DNA from: Pontibacillus salipaludis
Lineage (GTDB): Bacteria; Bacillota; Bacilli; Bacillales; BH030062
Direction of reading: 5' to 3'
DNA: 64,000 nt
Assembly: GCF_014642405.1 (NCBI RefSeq)
Contig: NZ_BMIN01000013.1
Span: 1 to 64,000 of the forward strand
Shown: in pieces, positions 1-11,880 of the stretch
Numbering within the stretch: position 1 is the first letter of the stretch
Layout of the letters: every line of letters starts with the position of its first letter
Position numbers and translations under genes: made by a program
The notes under the pieces: model-generated
The model's database searches: none
Told to the model about the DNA's origin: nothing
The model's input: only the letters and a program-made list of their open reading frames with translations

Positions 1-126
1 GAAATTTGCCTCCGGCTTCCTTCAGATTCCGGGTCACCCCGGACACCCTTGCCCTTGGCTAACGGCTACAACGACCTTCACCGTTCGGGACTCTAACCCT
101 AAAGCTTGCGCCCATGTCGGGCACAC
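1..126 (-). mobile_element. 5' end of a group II intron (cut by window edge)
   Basis: Read on the minus strand, the sequence from 126 leftwards begins GTGTGCCC, which fits the group II 5' splice consensus GUGYG. It continues with the domain I pattern I recognise from bacterial group II introns: a GGGTTAGAGTCCCGAAC segment, then GTTAGCCAAGGGCAAGGGTG, then CTGAAGGAAGCCGGAGGCAA near position 5. Only about 126 nt are visible. The maturase gene and the catalytic domains V and VI would lie to the left of the window. The intron has the same orientation as the upstream ATPase gene and begins 4 nt after that gene's terminator stem. This placement is the known habit of class C introns. The class assignment is an inference; the group II identity is fairly secure. 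Confidence 0.8.
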
Positions 127-160
127 AACAAAAAGCATCCTTCATTTGAAGGATGCTTTT
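127..160 (-). terminator. Terminator of the P-type ATPase gene; 5' exon of the intron
   Basis: The arms AAAAGCATCCTTCA and TGAAGGATGCTTTT (131-144 and 147-160) are perfect complements around a very small loop. On the minus strand the stem is followed by TTTTTGTT, then the group II intron begins. It lies 14 nt past the ATPase stop codon. Confidence 0.9.
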
Positions 161-173
161 AAATGTAGTACTT

Positions 174-2834
174 TTATTTCTTAGAAAATCCCCACAGAAA
201 CGTTGGAACGGCACCTAATCCTGTGATAAAGATCCAATCTCGTAATGGCACATCCATGGTATGGAATATTGGATGAAGAGGATCATAGTAAATGACTACT
301 AACATTAATAGGAGTGAAGATAAGACAGCACCTATTAAATAAAGGTTTGAAAAAGGATTTCTGGCAAATACAGATCGCTCACTCCGACAATCAAATACGT
401 GGATGAGCTGTGCAACTACTAACGTACTAAAGGCAATGGTCTGGGCATATAACAATCTTTCAGGATCCCCTTGGTATGCCATAATAAAGGCTATAAGAGT
501 AACGATCCCAATCATAAACCCTCTTGAGATAATTTTAAATCCTAACCCTCTGGCGAATATTCCCTCTTTTGGACTTCTAGGGGATCGCTTCATTACGTCT
601 CCCTCTGAACGATCAAGCCCGAGTGCCATGGCTGGTAATCCATCCGTCACAAGGTTCACCCACAGAATTTGGACCGGTACTAAAGGTAAAGGTAAAGCAA
701 GTAGCATTGCAAAAAGCATGACCAATATCTCACCAACATTGGAGGCTAATAAATACCGAATGAATTTCCGTATATTCTCGTAGATATTTCGTCCTTCTTG
801 TATAGCTGACCGGATTGTAGCAAAGTTATCATCAAGAAGGACTAGTGAGGACGCCTCTTTTGCGACATCTGTTCCACTTTGTCCCATTGAAATCCCTATG
901 TCACTTGCCTTAATGGCAGGTGCATCATTAACGCCATCCCCTGTCATAGCTACTACGTGCCCTTGCTTTTGAAAAGCCTGTACAATTCGCAATTTATGTT
1001 GAGGGGTAACACGGGCAAAGACGTACGTTTCATCTATTATTGCCTCTAATTGATCGTCATTCATTGCCGAAAGTTTTGAACCTTCTACAACCTGTCCATT
1101 TTCTGGCATTAACTCTAAGTCCCTTGCAATGGCTCTAGCAGTCTTCGCGTGATCACCTGTAATCATGACAGTCTTGATCCCCGCTTGATGACACTCTTCA
1201 ATTGCTCGCTTCACTTCTTTTCTCGGAGGATCAATAATACCTGTAACACCTATAAAAGTTAAATCCTTTTCCAATTCGAAATCGTTGTAAGATTGCCCTT
1301 TTTTAAGTGGCTTATAACAAATTGCAATGGTACGTAATGCTTGATCAGCCATATTACCAATCTTTGATTCCACTACCTGGGCATCCTTTTGCATTAATGG
1401 TCGTTGGCCCTCAGATGAGTAGACCGATGTACTCCTTGGTAACAAAACATCTGGTGCACCTTTAACAATAATCAAGCGTTCTCCACTTCTATGTTCTACA
1501 ACTACAGACATGCGCTTACGATCTGAGTCAAAAGGGATTTCATACGTTATTTCCCATTCGGCCAAGCTTTCTTCTGTAACCCCGGCTTTCCACCCTGCAA
1601 CTCGTAAAGCGCCCTCAGTTGGATCCCCATCTACAACATAACGATCTTCCTTGTTCACAACTCGAGCATGATTGCATAAAGATCCATAAAGAAGCATGCG
1701 ACTTATTGCCGGAATGTCTCCTAGTTTTACTTCCTGATTTCTTCCATCAAAGAATGCTCCATATGGGTCATAGCCTTCTCCCGTTACGTAGAAGTGTTCA
1801 TCGATTGTACTTACTTGCTTCACAGTCATTTGGTTTTCTGTCATTGTTCCGGTCTTGTCAGAACAGATTACAGAAGCACAGCCTAATGTCTCAACAGCCG
1901 ATAGCTTCCTTACTATAGCCTTTTTCTTAATCATACGCTGAACACCAAGCGACAAAGCCACTGTTACAATTGCTGGTAACCCTTCTGGGATCGCCGCTAC
2001 CGCCAAAGATACACCAGCTAAAAACATTTCATACAAAGGATGACCACGATAAACACCTGCAATGACTACAAATGCAGTTAATAGAAGAGCAGTCACAATT
2101 AAAATCTTTCCTAATTCAGCTAGCTTTCTTTCAAGGGGAGTAGGCATACGACTTGTTTGGACAAGTAAAGATGCAATTTGCCCCATGGCTGTCTTCATCC
2201 CCGTTCCTACAACCACTCCAACCCCACTCCCCCTTGTAACAAGGGTACCTGAGAAAACCATGTTAACTTGATCACCTAATTCAACGTTTCCTTCTTTCAA
2301 TTCTTTCGTCTGTTTTAAGACAGGAAGTGATTCTCCTGTTAAAGAAGATTCTTCTACTTCAAGTCCTGATACAGTGAGTAGGCGAAGATCAGCGCTAACT
2401 CGGTCCCCGCTTGTAACCTTTACAATATCTCCTACTACGAGTTCACGTGAATGCACCTTTTCCCAGATCCCAGACCTCAAAACTTCTGCTTGAGGAGCTG
2501 ACAACTCCTTAAGCTTTGCTAGTGATTTCTCAGCCTTTTGTTCCTGGAAAAACCCAAGAACAGCATTCAAAAATACAATTGCCATTATGGCAATTGCGTC
2601 CACGTACTCTCCAAGCAAACCAGAAATAAGCGTTGCAGCCAAAAGAACAATTACCATAAAATCTTGAAATTGGCGGAAGAATAATAACAGTAGGCTAACT
2701 GACTTTCCTTCTTCTAGCTCATTATAGCCTAGTTTCTTTAGACGCTCCTCTGCTTGCTTAGAAGAAAGGCCCAAATCCATATTTACATCTAGTTTACGTG
2801 CTAGATTCTCTAAATTATATTGATACCAATTCAC
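174..2834 (-). CDS. yloB: Calcium-transporting P-type ATPase (SERCA-like, YloB type)
   Basis: This is an 886-residue P2A-type ATPase predicted to pump Ca2+ across the cytoplasmic membrane. An N-terminal cation-ATPase domain (about residues 1-70) leads into TM1-2. The actuator loop carries TGES at 166-169. TM4 carries the ion-binding motif PEGLP at 283-287. The phosphorylation site is DKTGT with Asp326, KGAPD is near 458 in the nucleotide domain, and TGDGVNDAP starts at 631. Four to six C-terminal TM helices follow. The length matches B. subtilis YloB (about 890 aa). The start is GTG, with GGAGGA eight bases upstream. It is transcribed divergently from rqcH; in B. subtilis the homologues are neighbours, but I believe on the same strand. 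Ca2+ specificity comes from family resemblance and PEGLP, not from direct evidence. Confidence 0.93.
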   Translation of the reverse strand: MNWYQYNLENLARKLDVNMDLGLSSKQAEERLKKLGYNELEEGKSVSLLLLFFRQFQDFMVIVLLAATLISGLLGEYVDAIAIMAIVFLNAVLGFFQEQKAEKSLAKLKELSAPQAEVLRSGIWEKVHSRELVVGDIVKVTSGDRVSADLRLLTVSGLEVEESSLTGESLPVLKQTKELKEGNVELGDQVNMVFSGTLVTRGSGVGVVVGTGMKTAMGQIASLLVQTSRMPTPLERKLAELGKILIVTALLLTAFVVIAGVYRGHPLYEMFLAGVSLAVAAIPEGLPAIVTVALSLGVQRMIKKKAIVRKLSAVETLGCASVICSDKTGTMTENQMTVKQVSTIDEHFYVTGEGYDPYGAFFDGRNQEVKLGDIPAISRMLLYGSLCNHARVVNKEDRYVVDGDPTEGALRVAGWKAGVTEESLAEWEITYEIPFDSDRKRMSVVVEHRSGERLIIVKGAPDVLLPRSTSVYSSEGQRPLMQKDAQVVESKIGNMADQALRTIAICYKPLKKGQSYNDFELEKDLTFIGVTGIIDPPRKEVKRAIEECHQAGIKTVMITGDHAKTARAIARDLELMPENGQVVEGSKLSAMNDDQLEAIIDETYVFARVTPQHKLRIVQAFQKQGHVVAMTGDGVNDAPAIKASDIGISMGQSGTDVAKEASSLVLLDDNFATIRSAIQEGRNIYENIRKFIRYLLASNVGEILVMLFAMLLALPLPLVPVQILWVNLVTDGLPAMALGLDRSEGDVMKRSPRSPKEGIFARGLGFKIISRGFMIGIVTLIAFIMAYQGDPERLLYAQTIAFSTLVVAQLIHVFDCRSERSVFARNPFSNLYLIGAVLSSLLLMLVVIYYDPLHPIFHTMDVPLRDWIFITGLGAVPTFLWGFSKK

Positions 2835-2874
2835 GTAACATTCCTCCTGAACCTGAGAGTCTATAGTATATCTA

Positions 2875-2903
2875 TTCAGACTCGTCCAAAAAAATGCTAT
2901 AAT
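2875..2903 (+). promoter_or_regulatory. SigA-type promoter of rqcH
   Basis: A TATAAT box at 2898-2903 lies 17 bp downstream of TTCAGA (2875-2880, four of six matches to TTGACA). The predicted transcript begins about 15 bp before the rqcH ribosome-binding site, so the 5' UTR is very short. It lies in the divergent region shared with the ATPase gene, for which I see no equally good promoter. Confidence 0.6.
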
Positions 2904-2926
2904 CGGTATATTGTGAGGTGATTACC

Positions 2927-4645
2927 ATGTCTTTTGATGGCGTTGTCACCCGGGCAGTCACACACGAATTAATGGATTCGTTAACTCCCGGACGAATTAT
3001 GAAGATCTATCAACCAACGCAAACCGAACTTATTGTCACTGTTCGAAGCCAAGGGAAGAATCACAATGTCTTGCTCTCAGCACACCCTTCCTACGCTCGA
3101 ATGCACGTGACAAAAGATACGTATCAAAATCCAAAAGAACCGCCAATGTTTTGTATGCTACTCCGCAAGCACTTAGTCGGTGGATTTATTGAATCCATCG
3201 AGCAGCTTGAAATGGAGCGCGTTATCCAAATAAAAGTCCGTGGAAAAGACGAAATTGGTGATGAAAGAACTAAAACCCTAGTGATGGAAATCATGGGTAA
3301 GCATAGTAATATTATTTTAGTTGATCAGGAGCGAGACATGATCTTAGATAGTATAAAACACGTGTCTCCCTCTCAAAGCAGTTACCGAACAGTACTGCCG
3401 GGTCATTCATACCGAAGGCCCCCTGATCAAGGAAAAACGAATCCCATCACATTAAATCCTGAAGATTTTGTCAAGAAACTAGACTTTAATTCAGGTCGTA
3501 TGGACAAACAAATCATGAGCATTCTCATGGGCTTTTCACCTATGATTGCTACTGAGATCAGCTATCGTGCTCGCTTAGGCTCTGCTACCACCTATCAAGA
3601 GACGTTCAGCCGTGTCCAGTCTCAACTCATTCATCATGACTACACGCCTCAGTTACTAAGAGGAAAGAAAGAACATTTCTATGTTCTTCCACTTGAATCA
3701 ATGGAGGCTGAAAAAGAGACGTATAACACAGTGAGCGAACTTCTTGATGCTTACTATAGTGGTAAAGCAGAACGAGACCGCGTCAAACAGCAAGCGGGTG
3801 ATTTAGCTCGCTTCATGAAAAACGAACGAGAAAAGAACATCCGTAAAATTAAGAAACACGAAGAAACCCTTCAAAAAGCTGAACAAGCTGATGAATATCA
3901 GCGACAAGGCGAATTACTAACTGCTCATATGCATCTTGTTAAACAAGGGGATAAAACAGTTACGGTTGTCGATTATTACGATCCGGACCAGGGCGAACGT
4001 ACCATTGAATTAAACCCTAATAAGACACCAAGCGAAAATGCGCAGAGCTACTTCGCAACGTATTCTAAGATGAAAAAGTCGAAAGAGATTGTCCAGAAAG
4101 AGATTCAAAAAGCAGAAGAAGAGATCGCTTATTTCGATCAACTGATCCAACAAATTGAATCAGCTCGCGAAGAAGACGTCGAAGAGATTCGAGAAGAATT
4201 ACGAGAAGAAGGCTATATGAAGGCAAAACCACAGCAGAAGAAGAAAAAGAAACCTCAAGCACCTAAGCCTGAAACGTATGTATCAACGGATGGTACGACA
4301 ATTCTGGTCGGGAAGAACAATAAGCAAAATGAATATGTAACAACACGTATGGCAAATCGAAATGATTATTGGTTACACACTAAAGACATTCCTGGCTCAC
4401 ACGTAGTCATCCGTAGTGAAGAACCAAGTGAAGAAACCCTGCAAGAAGCAGCTTTACTTGCCGCTTATTTCAGTAAATCAAAAGCATCTTCATCGGTCCC
4501 AGTCGACTATACGTTAATTCGTCATGTGAAAAAACCAAACGGCGCAAAACCTGGTTTTGTAACTTACGACAACCAGAAAACGCTATTTGTAACCCCTGAA
4601 GAAGCTGCCATTCGCGACCTTAAAAACAACGTACCAAAAGATTAA
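2927..4645 (+). CDS. rqcH: RqcH (NFACT family), ribosome-associated quality control
   Basis: RqcH binds stalled 50S subunits carrying peptidyl-tRNA and directs C-terminal alanine tailing of the nascent chain. The 572-aa protein has the NFACT-N domain (about 1-200), helix-hairpin-helix and coiled-coil parts (about 270-430, very rich in K/E/Q), and the NFACT-R domain (about 445-550, with the segment NDYWLHTKDIPGSHVVIR). I chose ATG at 2927 because GAGGTG sits six bases upstream and the N-terminus then reads MSFDGVVT, like the Bacillus homologue. An upstream in-frame GTG (2918) overlaps that ribosome-binding site. The motif that is Asp97-Arg98 in B. subtilis RqcH is Glu97-Arg98 here. The gene is a single transcription unit with its own promoter and terminator. 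Confidence 0.93.
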   Translation: MSFDGVVTRAVTHELMDSLTPGRIMKIYQPTQTELIVTVRSQGKNHNVLLSAHPSYARMHVTKDTYQNPKEPPMFCMLLRKHLVGGFIESIEQLEMERVIQIKVRGKDEIGDERTKTLVMEIMGKHSNIILVDQERDMILDSIKHVSPSQSSYRTVLPGHSYRRPPDQGKTNPITLNPEDFVKKLDFNSGRMDKQIMSILMGFSPMIATEISYRARLGSATTYQETFSRVQSQLIHHDYTPQLLRGKKEHFYVLPLESMEAEKETYNTVSELLDAYYSGKAERDRVKQQAGDLARFMKNEREKNIRKIKKHEETLQKAEQADEYQRQGELLTAHMHLVKQGDKTVTVVDYYDPDQGERTIELNPNKTPSENAQSYFATYSKMKKSKEIVQKEIQKAEEEIAYFDQLIQQIESAREEDVEEIREELREEGYMKAKPQQKKKKKPQAPKPETYVSTDGTTILVGKNNKQNEYVTTRMANRNDYWLHTKDIPGSHVVIRSEEPSEETLQEAALLAAYFSKSKASSSVPVDYTLIRHVKKPNGAKPGFVTYDNQKTLFVTPEEAAIRDLKNNVPKD

Positions 4646-4646
4646 A

Positions 4647-4685
4647 AAAACTCGATCTTGCCCTAGCAAGATCGAGTTTTTGTTT
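4647..4685 (+). terminator. rqcH terminator
   Basis: A perfect 14-bp stem (AAAACTCGATCTTG at 4647-4660 with CAAGATCGAGTTTT at 4667-4680) has a 6-base loop and is followed by TTTTTGTTTT. It begins directly after the rqcH stop codon. Confidence 0.92.
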
Positions 4686-4749
4686 TGGATCTATTAAAGT
4701 ATAATGTTTTTATCTTTTATCAGGTTTGTTATAGATTAGAGCAGAATTC

Positions 4750-5272
4750 TTGAAGACTCGAAACTGAGACACCCTAGTGTGTGGGACCGTTACGTTTATT
4801 GAGTGCTAGGGGTGTCTGGGGAACGACTCGCTTTCCGCAGGCGGCCCCACACGACGTGGGGTCGTTCGACGTTGTCACAGGACGTGACGGTTTTAGTCGA
4901 ACTTCTCCTTTCTGTTTAGAGCCTCCTCGCTCACTACGCTCGCTCCGGGGTCTCGTCGACCTCTTTCTCCTGCAGGAGTCTCCCCGTTCCCCAGACACCC
5001 CTTGCTATATTTTATCAAACGGACCCGCTGCTTGATCGTTATGGTGTACACTTGAATCTGCATATGGCCTGTTTCCGTTCCTCTAAATATGGAAAGGTGG
5101 GCCTGGAAACTGCGAGACTCCCGTGGGCAGAAGAGCCTAGGTGAGACCCCGGAGACCGGCTTTGCCGGTTGAGGAGACTCACCAGCTCCCCACAGGAAAG
5201 CGAGTGGTTTCCAGGCCCACCTTACACTGAACTAAAGCTAACGGAAACATTCTCTCAGCTTCGAGTGTTCAG
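4750..5272. repeat. Composite foldback repeat, copy 1
   Basis: The terminal inverted repeats TTGAAGACTCGAAACTGAGA (4750-4769) and TCTCAGCTTCGAGTGTTCAG (5253-5272) match at 17 of 20 positions. Inside are two GC-rich foldbacks. A long type at 4808-5002 has perfect 18-bp arms beginning AGGGGTGTCTGGGG. A short type at 5094-5223 has 17-bp arms beginning AAGGTGGGCCTGG. The subterminal parts (CCGTTACGTTTA on the left; TAAAGCTAACGG on the right) are also inverted relatives, so the element is two related half-elements head to head. It fills the convergent gap between the rqcH terminator and the gene at 5312. Open frames across it are by-products of the hairpins. Related copies lie at 29664-30134 and 52824-53251. 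Confidence 0.85.
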
Positions 5273-5311
5273 CTAAGTTGGCCTTACTAAAGCCCTTTTA
5301 GCTACTATATA

Positions 5312-5584
5312 TTAAAATAACCAGAAGATCGCCACAAATAGTACGATGGCACCCAGGTAAGTGAAACTAGCATAGAGCCACTCTATTTTTTGATCTCTCC
5401 CAATTAATGAGGCATTAAGCACTCCAAATAAGGTGAGAGATATAATAAGACTAAGAAAGGCTTTTAAATTTATAATAGGAGCGGCCATTGATACGAATAT
5501 CCAAAAATAAAGATATAAGTAGCATGTGAATACTCCAAGCACTGCGTTCCCTATCATTACTGTGGCTTGTTTTTTAAAAGACAT
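5312..5584 (-). CDS. Small membrane protein of unknown function
   Basis: I do not recognise a family. The 90-residue product has a short cationic N-terminus (MSFKKQ) and about three hydrophobic helices: roughly residues 8-32, 38-55 and 68-89. This fits a small inner-membrane protein. I chose ATG at 5584 because GAAGG lies about ten bases upstream. An in-frame ATG at 5620 would add 12 residues but has no clear ribosome-binding site. The gene begins 71 nt after the pyrE stop with no clear terminator between, so it may be read through from the pyr operon. A role in pyrimidine metabolism is not implied. No terminator is evident before the repeat element that follows. Confidence 0.55.
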   Translation of the reverse strand: MSFKKQATVMIGNAVLGVFTCYLYLYFWIFVSMAAPIINLKAFLSLIISLTLFGVLNASLIGRDQKIEWLYASFTYLGAIVLFVAIFWLF

Positions 5585-5655
5585 GAACTCACGACCTTCA
5601 TACGTTTGTACATTTGCCATGATTGTACAACGGAAGGTTCTTGCTAGCAATGCCA

Positions 5656-6283
5656 TTAGGCTTGGTAATTATATGAAAAGGCTTCTGGATCTTGATTCCA
5701 TTCTTTTAAGCGATCGTAATTCTCTGTTGTGACTTTCTTTTGTTCTTTCATAACCTCTAACAGTGTAGGGAATGTTGTTAGTGATTGAAACTGTAAAGAA
5801 GCTTCCTTAAAGGCTTCTTCTGCTTTTTTTAGTTCATATGAAAATAGCGCCAGCACTCCGTGGACTTCAACACCCGCTTCTTGTAAGGCTTTTGCAGAAG
5901 CGATTGAACTTTTCCCGGTAGATATAAGGTCTTCTATTACAACAGACTTTTGTCCGGACTTCACTTTACCTTCGATTTGATTCTCTTTCCCATGACCTTT
6001 TGCTTTATCACGTACATAGACCATTGGGAGTCCAAGTATTTCTGCTACCCATGCAGCGTGAGGTATACCTGCTGTAGCGCAACCTGCTATTACTTCGACT
6101 TCGGGATAATTCACTCGGATTCGTTCTGCTAAAGATTGAGCAATCTCTCTTCTTAACGAGACATCACTCATTACAAGCCTATTATCACAATAGACCGGAG
6201 ATAGAATACCAGATGTCCACTTAAAAGGTTGATCCGCGCTAAATTGTAGTGCCTCTATTTCAAATAATCGCTTTGCAATTTGT

Positions 6284-6297
<14 letters not shown>
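5656..6297 (-). CDS. pyrE: Orotate phosphoribosyltransferase
   Basis: PyrE joins orotate to PRPP to give orotidine 5'-phosphate, the fifth step of de novo UMP synthesis. The 213-aa product has the type I phosphoribosyltransferase fold. The PRPP-binding loop is VVIEDLISTGKSS near residues 117-129, and DKAKGHGKENQIEG forms the flexible catalytic loop with its lysines. The ATG at 6297 has AAGGAG eight to ten bases upstream; a longer frame (to 6387) has no such support. The start lies inside the end of pyrF (14-nt overlap), so the two are translationally close. It is the last enzyme gene of the pyr operon. Confidence 0.96.
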
Positions 6298-8667
<2,370 letters not shown>

Positions 8668-8674
<7 letters not shown>

Positions 8675-11600
8675 AGGACATTCACCTTTTGCTGCGACGT
8701 CTTTGGCATGGACTGTGCTGTAAAGGTCATTGATTCAATAACTCTTAGTATTGCTGATGCAGTATCCAGAGATGTCATACAAGGAAGGCCATGCTCTACC
8801 GCTTCACGACGAATACGGAATCCATCTTTTCGCGGTTGCTTGCCTGTTGTTAGCGTGTTTATAACCATGTGAACCTGCCCTTTTTGGACTACATCCAGGA
8901 CCGTTTGTTCCTCTGAGCCAATTTTCGCGACTTTTGTCACAGGAAGCCCTTCTTCCTCAAGCGTTGATCCAGTACCTTCAGTGGCATATAGTTCAAACCC
9001 GAGCTGATGGAAGCGAGTTGCAAGTTCTAAAAGCTCTTCTTTATCTTTGTCTGCTACTGTCATTAAGACAGCTCCATTACGAGGGACTTCAATTCCTGAT
9101 GCTGTTAACCCTTTATATAGTGCTTTCTCAAGGGTCACGTCCCGTCCAAGCACTTCACCGGTTGATTTCATTTCAGGTCCAAGGTATGTGTCTACACTTC
9201 GAAGCTTCTCGAACGAGAAGACTGGTACTTTCACAAACACTTCATTTGGTTCAGGTAAAACCCCATCGGAATAGCCAAGCTCTTTTAAACGAGCTCCTAC
9301 GATGAGTTCTGTGGCTAGCTTTGCCATTGTTACGCCGGTAATTTTACTTAAGAAAGGTACTGTACGACTTGCTCTTGGGTTTACTTCGAGTACATATACT
9401 TCGTCGTTATGAAGTACAAGCTGAATATTGATCAAGCCCACAATACCGAGTTCTCGTGCAATTCTTGTGGTATATTCTACACATTTTTGTTTAATTTCTT
9501 CGCTTATACGTTGTGTTGGATAGACTGCAATGGAGTCGCCAGAGTGAACACCTGCTCGCTCAATATGTTCCATCACGCCTGGTATAACGACAGTTTCTCC
9601 ATCACTGATGGCGTCAACTTCAATCTCAATCCCAGTCATATACGTATCAATTAAGACAGGGTGATCTTTGTGTACTTTTACAGCTTCTTCAATATAGCGT
9701 TCTAATTCGGACTGGTCGTACACGATTTCCATTGCACGCCCCCCAAGGACGTACGATGGGCGCACAACTAGTGGGAATCCAAGCGTTTCAGATGCCTGCA
9801 TCGCTTCCTCCGCTGTTGTGGCACAAATTCCCTTTGGTTGTGGAATACCAAGTTTAGAAAGGGTATATTCAAATTTATCTCGATCCTCTGAGCGATCAAT
9901 CGCTTCTAAGGAGGTTCCTAGAATATTGACACCCCTTCTAGCTAATCCGTCTGCTAGATTTATAGCCGTCTGCCCTCCAAACTGAACGATTACACCCATT
10001 GGTTTTTCTAATTCGACTACATGCATGACATCTTCTAGTGTTAGCGGTTCAAAGTAAAGCTTGTCGGAAATACTGAAATCTGTCGAAACGGTCTCAGGAT
10101 TGTTATTCATGATAATAGCTTCATATCCTGCTTCTTTTAGTGCCAGTACTGAATGAACAGTTGCGTAGTCAAATTCAACTCCCTGCCCAATCCGAATCGG
10201 TCCAGATCCCAGGACAAGGATCTTCTCTCGGTCTGATCGAACGGATTCATTTTCTGTTTCATATGAGCTGTAGAAATATGGTGTGGTGGATTCAAATTCA
10301 GCTGCACATGTATCTACCATCTTATATACTGGTACAATGCTTTCATTCGTGCGGTACGTATATACTTCATCTTCATTTACATTCCATAAGCGTGCCAACG
10401 CAGTGTCTGAAAAGCCTTTTTCTTTGGCAATTTTAAGAAGATCTTTGTCCCATGGACTATCTTCTAATTGCTTCTCTAGCTGAATAATTCCTTCAAACTT
10501 CTCCACAAAGAACGGATCGATTTTGGTGTGGTGAACGATCTCTTCAGTGGTCATTCCTCGGCGTAAAGCTTCTCCGATGATAAACAGTCGCTCATCGTCC
10601 GCTTTTATAAGACGTTCTATCATTTCTTCTTGAGGTAGATTTGTAATCTCTTTTAAGTACAACTCTTCAGTTCCAATTTCTAGCGAGCGCACCGCTTTAA
10701 GCATAGATTCTTCAAAGTTACGTCCAATAGCCATTACTTCTCCTGTTGCTTTCATTTGCGTACCGAGAATACGGTGTCCTTTTATAAATTTATCAAACGG
10801 CCATCGTGGGATTTTAGATACCACATAGTCTAATGCTGGTTCAAATAGGGCATAAGACGTTTCTGTCACTGGGTTCTTAATTTCATCAAGAGTAAGTCCA
10901 ACGGCAATTTTAGCAGCAATTTTGGCGATTGGATAACCTGTCGCTTTTGAAGCAAGAGCTGATGAACGACTTACCCTTGGATTGACCTCTATGATGTAAT
11001 AGTCAAAGCTGTTTGGATCTAGCGCTAGCTGAACGTTACAGCCCCCTTCGATCTCTAAGGCTCTAATAATTTTCAACGAAACATTCCGAAGCATTTGGTA
11101 CTCCCGGTCACTGAGCGTCTGACTCGGAGCTACTACGATTGAATCACCTGTATGAATTCCGACCGCATCAACGTTTTCCATGTTACACACCACAATGGCG
11201 TGGTCGTTATGGTCACGCATCACTTCATATTCTATTTCTTTAAAGCCTGCTATATTTTTTTCGATCAAGCACTGGTTGACAGGTGATAGCTGAAGGCCAG
11301 AATGAGCAATGGTTTCAAGGTCTTGCCTTGAGTAACACATGCCTCCACCTGCACCTCCCATAGTGTATGCGGGGCGTACAATAACCGGATAACCGATTTC
11401 TTCTGCAAAATGGAGTGCATCATCAACCGTACTTACAATAGTGCTCTCTGGTACGGGCTCATTTAACTCATACATTAAGGAACGGAATTTCTCACGATCT
11501 TCGGCTTTCTGGATGGCTTCAAGCGATGTTCCTAGTAACTCAACATTAAAATCTCTTAGAATGCCAGCCTCTTCAAGCTGAACAGCCATGTTCAAGCCAG

Positions 11601-11880
11601 TTTGGCCCCCTAGCGTTGGCAGAAGGGCGTCTGGCTTTTCTTTACGAATGATTTTCGCCAGGAATTCTACGGTCAAAGGCTCCATATATACTTCATCCGC
11701 TATCGTTTCATCTGTCATAATGGTAGCAGGATTTGAGTTTGCAAGAATGACTTCATAGCCTTCCTCTCTTAACGATTGGCATGCCTGCGTACCTGAATAA
11801 TCGAACTCTGCTGCTTGACCTATTATGATTGGACCTGATCCAATCACTAGTATTTTGTTTATATCTGTACGCTTTGGCAT
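8668..11880 (-). CDS. pyrAB: Carbamoyl-phosphate synthase, large subunit (pyrimidine-specific)
   Basis: This subunit makes carbamoyl phosphate from bicarbonate, ammonia and two ATP. The 1070-aa protein has the duplicated architecture of CarB: a first ATP-grasp half (about 1-400, [16 protein letters not shown] at the start), an oligomerisation domain (about 400-550), a second ATP-grasp half ([16 protein letters not shown] near 560), and a C-terminal MGS-like regulatory domain (about 940-1070). Ammonia arrives from the small subunit encoded just upstream. The start ATG has GGGAG upstream and overlaps pyrAA by 22 nt. Its place in the pyr operon marks it as the pyrimidine rather than the arginine enzyme. 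Confidence 0.97.

Noticed and set aside
1-126. Possible rRNA or tRNA fragment at the left edge
   Set aside because: The sequence is structured and conserved-looking but does not match 16S, 23S or 5S motifs. The pattern fits the 5' part of a group II intron instead.
4774-5035. Open frames on both strands of about 75-85 codons
   Set aside because: They run through the perfect hairpin arms of composite repeat 1. Frames on both strands of a palindrome arise together, and no ribosome-binding site or family similarity is seen.
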